Source: Chionis minor
Taxonomy: Eukaryota; Chordata; Aves; Charadriiformes; Chionididae
Assembly: GCA_013398295.1 (NCBI GenBank)
Contig: VZSF01006826.1
Span: 62,001-126,000 of the forward strand
Direction of reading: 5' to 3'
DNA length: 64,000 bases
Part shown: positions 63,501 to 64,000 of the stretch, one piece after another
Numbering within the stretch: position 1 is the stretch's first letter
Layout: every line of letters starts with the position of its first letter
Translations under genes and position numbers: made by a program
Notes under the pieces: model-generated
The model's database searches: none
Told to the model about the DNA's origin: nothing
The model's input: the letters and a program-made list of their open reading frames with translations, nothing else

Positions 63501-63944
63501 CAGGAACGCAGCGAGGTTTAGCACCTTCTCTTGGGAGGCCCAAGGATGTGCTGCAGGGAGGATGCCCAGCTTGTCATAGGCTTCCACAGCCTGTTCCTTT
63601 CCTGACAGCAAACAGAAGATATGTTTTCCAGTACACGTTTGTGTCTCCAGTGCAGAGGCTTAGAGGCTTTTTAGTGCATCTAACTCCTCTAGGACTGCTG
63701 GGTTCAATTAGGATATTATTCATATCCATTTAAAGGCTTTAAGGTTCCAAAATGGCTGGTGCTAGAATCCTGTTTAGATGCCTAAATTCTCTTGCTGATG
63801 AAATTACAAAATTTTATATGCTGTCGTCTCCACAGAGACATTCCTTATTCTTGTTCTTTTTATTTTTTTTCTCATTTTATCTCACAGCAAAACAATACAT
63901 CGCACTGGTCCCTGAACCTCCTCCGTTAGAAATGAGGCTAGAAG
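27483..63944 (+). CDS. CCDC9B: CCDC9B gene, 13 coding exons, 3' end probably outside window
   Basis: CCDC9B (human C15orf52) is a coiled-coil, charged protein related to CCDC9. Its function is not established; CCDC9 itself has been linked to the exon junction complex. Coding exons assigned here: 27483-27503, 31866-31979, 33477-33581, 34324-34386, 34782-34946, 44817-44966, 54327-54401, 56948-57132, 58499-58560, 59074-59127, 59589-59694, 62216-62259, 63888-63944. Every junction agrees in phase and the joined frame has no stop, giving about 400 residues against roughly 530 in human. The order of recognisable blocks matches the family: an N-terminal coiled coil with [14 protein letters not shown], two copies of an IVSEK...LAVTMDNK module, a [19 protein letters not shown] block, then an [17 protein letters not shown] block. 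The last exon is tentative and no terminal stop or polyadenylation signal was assigned, so the gene should continue to the right. Confidence 0.9.
27504..31865 (+). other. CCDC9B: CCDC9B intron 1
   Basis: A 4.4-kb intron from a GTGAGT donor to a TTCTGTTTTCAG acceptor. It contains no recognised repeat or second gene. The minus strand holds an unusually long open frame of 299 codons at 28309-29208 with no domain I recognise (see findings). Segment 27955-28000 is strongly pyrimidine-rich. Confidence 0.7.
31866..31979 (+). CDS. CCDC9B: CCDC9B exon 2, coiled-coil start
   Basis: Thirty-eight codons, phase 0 at both ends, with acceptor TTTTCAG and donor CAG|GTGAGT. The peptide contains [18 protein letters not shown]. 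This NEAL-RRYQ signature is the most conserved part of CCDC9 and CCDC9B and forms the start of a predicted coiled coil. It is highly charged (Lys/Glu/Asp-rich) with heptad-like Leu/Ile spacing. Identity is secure at the family level; CCDC9B rather than CCDC9 is supported by the later exons and by synteny. Confidence 0.95.
31980..33476 (+). other. CCDC9B: CCDC9B intron 2
   Basis: A 1.5-kb intron. Its main content is the plus-strand CR1 3' fragment at 32781-33239, which ends about 240 bases before exon 3. The remainder shows no gene. Confidence 0.85.
32781..33239 (+). mobile_element. CR1 LINE 3' fragment, sense orientation
   Basis: A 5'-truncated CR1 retrotransposon end. Diagnostic segments are GGCTACAAAGATGATTAGGG near the start, GAGGAACTTCTTTCCTTTGA in the middle, GGCTGCCCAGAGAGGTGGTG, and the end GATGATCTCCAGAGGTCCC followed by a TTCTGTGATTC tail, the short repeat in which CR1 elements end instead of poly-A. 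It is moderately diverged and has internal small deletions. CR1 is characteristic of birds and other sauropsids. Confidence 0.93.
33477..33581 (+). CDS. CCDC9B: CCDC9B exon 3, coiled-coil continuation
   Basis: Thirty-five codons, phase 0 at both ends, acceptor TTGCAG and donor AAT|GTAAGC. It begins [18 protein letters not shown], which continues the RRYQ of exon 2 exactly as in CCDC9 and CCDC9B (RRYQ-EIEED). The following [14 protein letters not shown] matches a DGLTVTIS-like stretch that I recall in human CCDC9B but not in CCDC9, supporting the B paralogue. Confidence 0.95.
33582..34323 (+). other. CCDC9B: CCDC9B intron 3
   Basis: A 742-base intron with a CTCATACAG acceptor. No repeat, RNA or other gene was recognised. 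Confidence 0.8.
34324..34386 (+). CDS. CCDC9B: CCDC9B small phase-neutral exon (21 codons)
   Basis: Sixty-three bases open in phase 0, flanked by a strong acceptor (TTTTTCTCTCATACAG) and donor (ATG|GTGAGC). The encoded peptide [20 protein letters not shown] plus Met is acidic and polar. It fits the frame of both neighbours, and including or skipping it keeps the frame. I recall no matching segment in the human protein between the DGLTVTIS-like region and the next module, so it may be sauropsid-specific or alternatively spliced. A chance splice-bounded frame of this length cannot be excluded. Confidence 0.7.
34387..34781 (+). other. CCDC9B: CCDC9B intron 4
   Basis: A 395-base intron ending in CCTTTTCCAG. 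Nothing recognisable within it. Confidence 0.8.
34782..34946 (+). CDS. CCDC9B: CCDC9B exon 5, module copy A
   Basis: Fifty-five codons, phase 0 at both ends, acceptor TTTTCCAG, donor AAG|GTGAGC. It begins [12 protein letters not shown], runs through a stretch of eight glutamates (codons at 34851-34874, mostly GAG) and ends [18 protein letters not shown]. The end corresponds to an ELAVTMENKAE-like segment in human CCDC9B as I remember it. Exon 6, 10 kb downstream, is a homologous copy of the whole module. The Glu run accounts for the length difference of five codons and is a likely site of repeat-length variation. Confidence 0.92.
38899..39003. repeat. Cluster of nested inverted repeats, AT-rich
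   Basis: Three perfect inverted repeats lie within about 105 bases: TACAAGGT (38899-38906) with ACCTTGTA (38996-39003); TAATAGC (38913-38919) with GCTATTA (38922-38928); and CTTAATTA (38958-38965) with TAATTAAG (38975-38982). The outer pair encloses the other two. The TAATTA elements also resemble homeodomain binding sites. It may be a remnant of a hairpin-type element, a conserved noncoding element, or coincidence in AT-rich DNA. Confidence 0.6.
41032..42738 (-). mobile_element. CR1 LINE fragment, antisense orientation (1.7 kb)
   Basis: Read on the plus strand it begins with the inverted CR1 end (AATAGAATCATAAAATAGCTG, then GGAGGTCATCTAGTC). It continues with antisense CR1 landmarks such as TCAAGATCCCTCTGAATGGC, a TTCCTAACTGCATCCCTGCA segment and GGTCACTGCTGCCAAAGCTG. 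It is old, with many substitutions and indels, and no reading frame remains. The right boundary is approximate. Confidence 0.85.
44817..44966 (+). CDS. CCDC9B: CCDC9B exon 6, module copy B
   Basis: Fifty codons, phase 0 at both ends, acceptor CCTTTCCAG, donor AAA|GTAAGT. It begins [17 protein letters not shown], has [18 protein letters not shown], and ends [11 protein letters not shown]. It aligns over its whole length with exon 5: KRIVSEK, then an acidic stretch, then FRxGxRMQxAxTMDNKxK. GKRIVSEK is a stretch I recall in human CCDC9B directly after ENKAE, so tandem inclusion of both copies appears to be the ancestral arrangement. Confidence 0.92.
44967..54326 (+). other. CCDC9B: CCDC9B intron 6 (9.4 kb)
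   Basis: It contains an old antisense CR1-type fragment at 48870-49545. GC-rich patches at about 47.0-47.4, 48.1-48.6, 51.4-52.1 and 53.1-53.8 kb carry long but unrecognised frames (up to 219 codons at 53106-53765 plus). No RNA gene or additional exon with agreeing phase was found. Confidence 0.75.
48870..49545 (-). mobile_element. Ancient CR1-type LINE fragment, antisense
   Basis: The plus strand shows a decayed but ordered series of antisense CR1 landmarks: a segment around CTAACATTTTCAGAGAACTT, then ATTGAATTTCATCTGTAATT, GATTTAGTATCATCAGCAAA, and CCAGACCATTTATGAGCATG. This is a different and older CR1 subgroup from the 41-kb copy. Boundaries are approximate and no frame survives. Confidence 0.75.
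54327..54401 (+). CDS. CCDC9B: CCDC9B exon 7, charged linker
   Basis: Twenty-five codons, phase 0 at both ends, acceptor GTGCTGTTGCAG and donor AAG|GTGAGT. The peptide [20 protein letters not shown] plus EHGRK is strongly charged, with Arg/Glu alternation, consistent with a flexible or helical linker after the module pair. It joins in frame to the following [11 protein letters not shown] recall no strong sequence match, so the assignment rests on splice signals, phase and composition. Confidence 0.85.
54402..56947 (+). other. CCDC9B: CCDC9B intron 7
   Basis: A 2.5-kb intron. Frames of 110-190 codons in the GC-rich 55.0-55.6 kb part have no recognised domain. No repeat family was identified. 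Confidence 0.75.
56948..57132 (+). CDS. CCDC9B: CCDC9B exon 8, conserved CCDC9-family core
   Basis: This 185-base exon enters in phase 0 and leaves with two bases of a split Met codon (AT|GTAGGT donor). It encodes [20 protein letters not shown], then [20 protein letters not shown] and DVEKSEHM. The [20 protein letters not shown] core followed by WRR-WD-EK is the best conserved block shared by CCDC9 and CCDC9B. It is basic and probably helical. A TAG immediately after the Met codon at the junction is intronic; reading through would end the protein there. Confidence 0.95.
57133..58498 (+). other. CCDC9B: CCDC9B intron 8
   Basis: A 1.4-kb intron from GTAGGT to TTTTTAACCTGCAG. No repeat or gene recognised. 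Confidence 0.8.
58499..58560 (+). CDS. CCDC9B: CCDC9B exon 9
   Basis: A 62-base exon. Its first base completes the Met codon from exon 8, and its last base begins a Gly codon. It encodes [20 protein letters not shown]. The join to exon 8 gives ...[15 protein letters not shown], comparable to an EK-DGMFKDG-like run in CCDC9. The donor G|GTTGGC is weak, but phase and the continuation in exon 10 support it. Confidence 0.82.
58561..59073 (+). other. CCDC9B: CCDC9B intron 9
   Basis: A 513-base intron with a weak donor and a CTTTGTCCTTCCAG acceptor. Nothing else recognised. Confidence 0.75.
59074..59127 (+). CDS. CCDC9B: CCDC9B exon 10
   Basis: A 54-base phase 1-to-1 exon ending at a strong GAG|GTGAGT donor. 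In the phase set by exon 9 it reads [17 protein letters not shown]. The alternative frame ([18 protein letters not shown]) is also open but does not fit the neighbours. Joined to exon 11 it gives ...FPPNGRGGGQHG, resembling a PLLPDGKGRGGQ-like stretch recalled from human CCDC9B, which settles the frame. Confidence 0.85.
59128..59588 (+). other. CCDC9B: CCDC9B intron 10
   Basis: A 461-base intron. It contains a 15-base direct repeat, AGAAAATATACCTAC, at 59419-59433 and 59447-59461. No other structure. Confidence 0.75.
59589..59694 (+). CDS. CCDC9B: CCDC9B exon 11, [14 protein letters not shown] block
   Basis: A 106-base exon that completes the Gly codon of exon 10 and leaves two bases of an Arg codon at AG|GTAAGG. 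It encodes [20 protein letters not shown] followed by [15 protein letters not shown]. The basic [11 protein letters not shown] run is nearly identical to the stretch in human CCDC9B ([18 protein letters not shown], as I recall) and absent from CCDC9, so this is the strongest evidence for the B paralogue. The other two phases hit stops early. Confidence 0.92.
59695..62215 (+). other. CCDC9B: CCDC9B intron 11
   Basis: A 2.5-kb intron. It contains an 84-85-bp tandem repeat (61334-61554) and an AT-rich segment at 60840-60920 with an octamer-type ATGCAAAT at 60903-60910. A short open continuation after an AG at 59997 ([13 protein letters not shown]...) is in phase with exon 11 and ends in a stop, so an alternative terminal exon there cannot be excluded. 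Confidence 0.7.
61334..61554. repeat. 84-85-bp tandem repeat, 2.6 copies
   Basis: Units start at about 61334, 61418 and 61503. Each has an A-rich start, a GGGACAGGGAGCTGG-like segment, a GACAGAGAGA-like segment and (except the truncated third) a GACARGCTACARRGC-like segment. Copies differ by many substitutions, so the array is old. No coding function. Confidence 0.8.
62216..62259 (+). CDS. CCDC9B: CCDC9B exon 12 (WED exon)
   Basis: With the acceptor at GGGGAG|GTGGGAAG, the split Arg codon of exon 11 is completed and the frame reads [14 protein letters not shown]. Human CCDC9B, as I recall, continues TGRARR-WDMKED, so Trp-Glu-Asp in this place is good support. It leaves in phase 1 at G|GTATGT, matching the next candidate exon. 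A stronger-looking acceptor (CATTTCAG) lies 11 bases upstream but would change the frame to [12 protein letters not shown]. The acceptor choice is therefore an inference. Confidence 0.68.
62260..63887 (+). other. CCDC9B: CCDC9B probable intron 12
   Basis: A 1.6-kb stretch between the WED exon and the final candidate exon. An acceptor-like TTTTATAG at 62684 opens a frame in phase 1 for about 70 codons, but its internal donor gives the wrong phase for the next exon, so I did not annotate it. No repeat recognised. Confidence 0.5.
63888..63944 (+). CDS. CCDC9B: CCDC9B candidate exon 13 near right edge
   Basis: After a very strong pyrimidine tract (63851-63887, ending ATCTCACAG), phase 1 reads [19 protein letters not shown]. 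The other two phases reach stops within 14 codons, and phase 1 is the one delivered by exon 12. The [11 protein letters not shown] segment resembles an EPDLAPLDLSLGG-like run recalled from the C-terminal half of human CCDC9B. The donor (GAAG|GTGTCT) is weak and the exon could extend to the window edge. Distance and modest similarity keep this tentative. Confidence 0.42.
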
Positions 63945-64000
63945 GTGTCTTGATTAATATTTTTTTCATTCTTGTTTGCTGTGCTTCAGTACTTCGTCTT

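Noticed and set aside
1..64000. Search for an exotic system (phage, CRISPR, retroviral gene set, toxin cluster)
   Set aside because: The window is ordinary amniote genomic DNA with two split genes and CR1 remnants. No such system is visible.

Overview
This is vertebrate nuclear DNA, most likely from a bird. Coding blocks are short and bounded by GT/AG splice signals. Introns run to 10 kb. There is one very GC-rich island with an assembly gap, and the interspersed repeats I recognise are CR1 LINE 3' ends, the main retrotransposon of birds and other sauropsids. No bacterial-type gene, operon, CRISPR array or viral gene was recognised. Family comparisons below rest on my memory of the human proteins, not on a search.

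Left part (1 to about 11 kb, minus strand): one solid exon of DISP2 (Dispatched homologue 2, an RND-type membrane protein of the Hedgehog pathway) lies at 2547-2993. It encodes the hydrophilic N-terminal region just before the first membrane segment. The rest of DISP2 continues left, outside the window. The GC-rich island at about 10.0-11.1 kb, broken by 220 Ns, is the natural candidate for its promoter and first exon.

Middle (11-27 kb): a small minus-strand ORF at 11364-11555 encodes a histidine/glycine/lysine-rich peptide built of three 16-residue repeats. It sits where mammals carry PHGR1, between DISP2 and CCDC9B. A 58-bp minisatellite, a purine-rich tract and about 15 kb without recognisable genes follow.

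Right part (27.5 kb to the end, plus strand): CCDC9B, a coiled-coil protein of the CCDC9 family, reconstructed here as 13 coding exons whose reading phases all agree. It begins with a tiny exon at about 27.49 kb and probably continues beyond the right edge. Two of its exons (34.78 and 44.82 kb) are homologous copies of each other, and a 63-nt phase-neutral exon at 34.32 kb has no counterpart that I recall in the human protein. Three CR1 fragments lie in its introns.

The order and orientation DISP2(-), His-rich ORF(-), CCDC9B(+) mirror human 15q15.1 (CCDC9B-, PHGR1+, DISP2+), so the window is a conserved syntenic block. By that synteny PLCB2 would be expected to the right. The novel points are the His-rich repeat gene candidate, the duplicated exon pair, the extra small exon and the gap over the likely DISP2 first exon.
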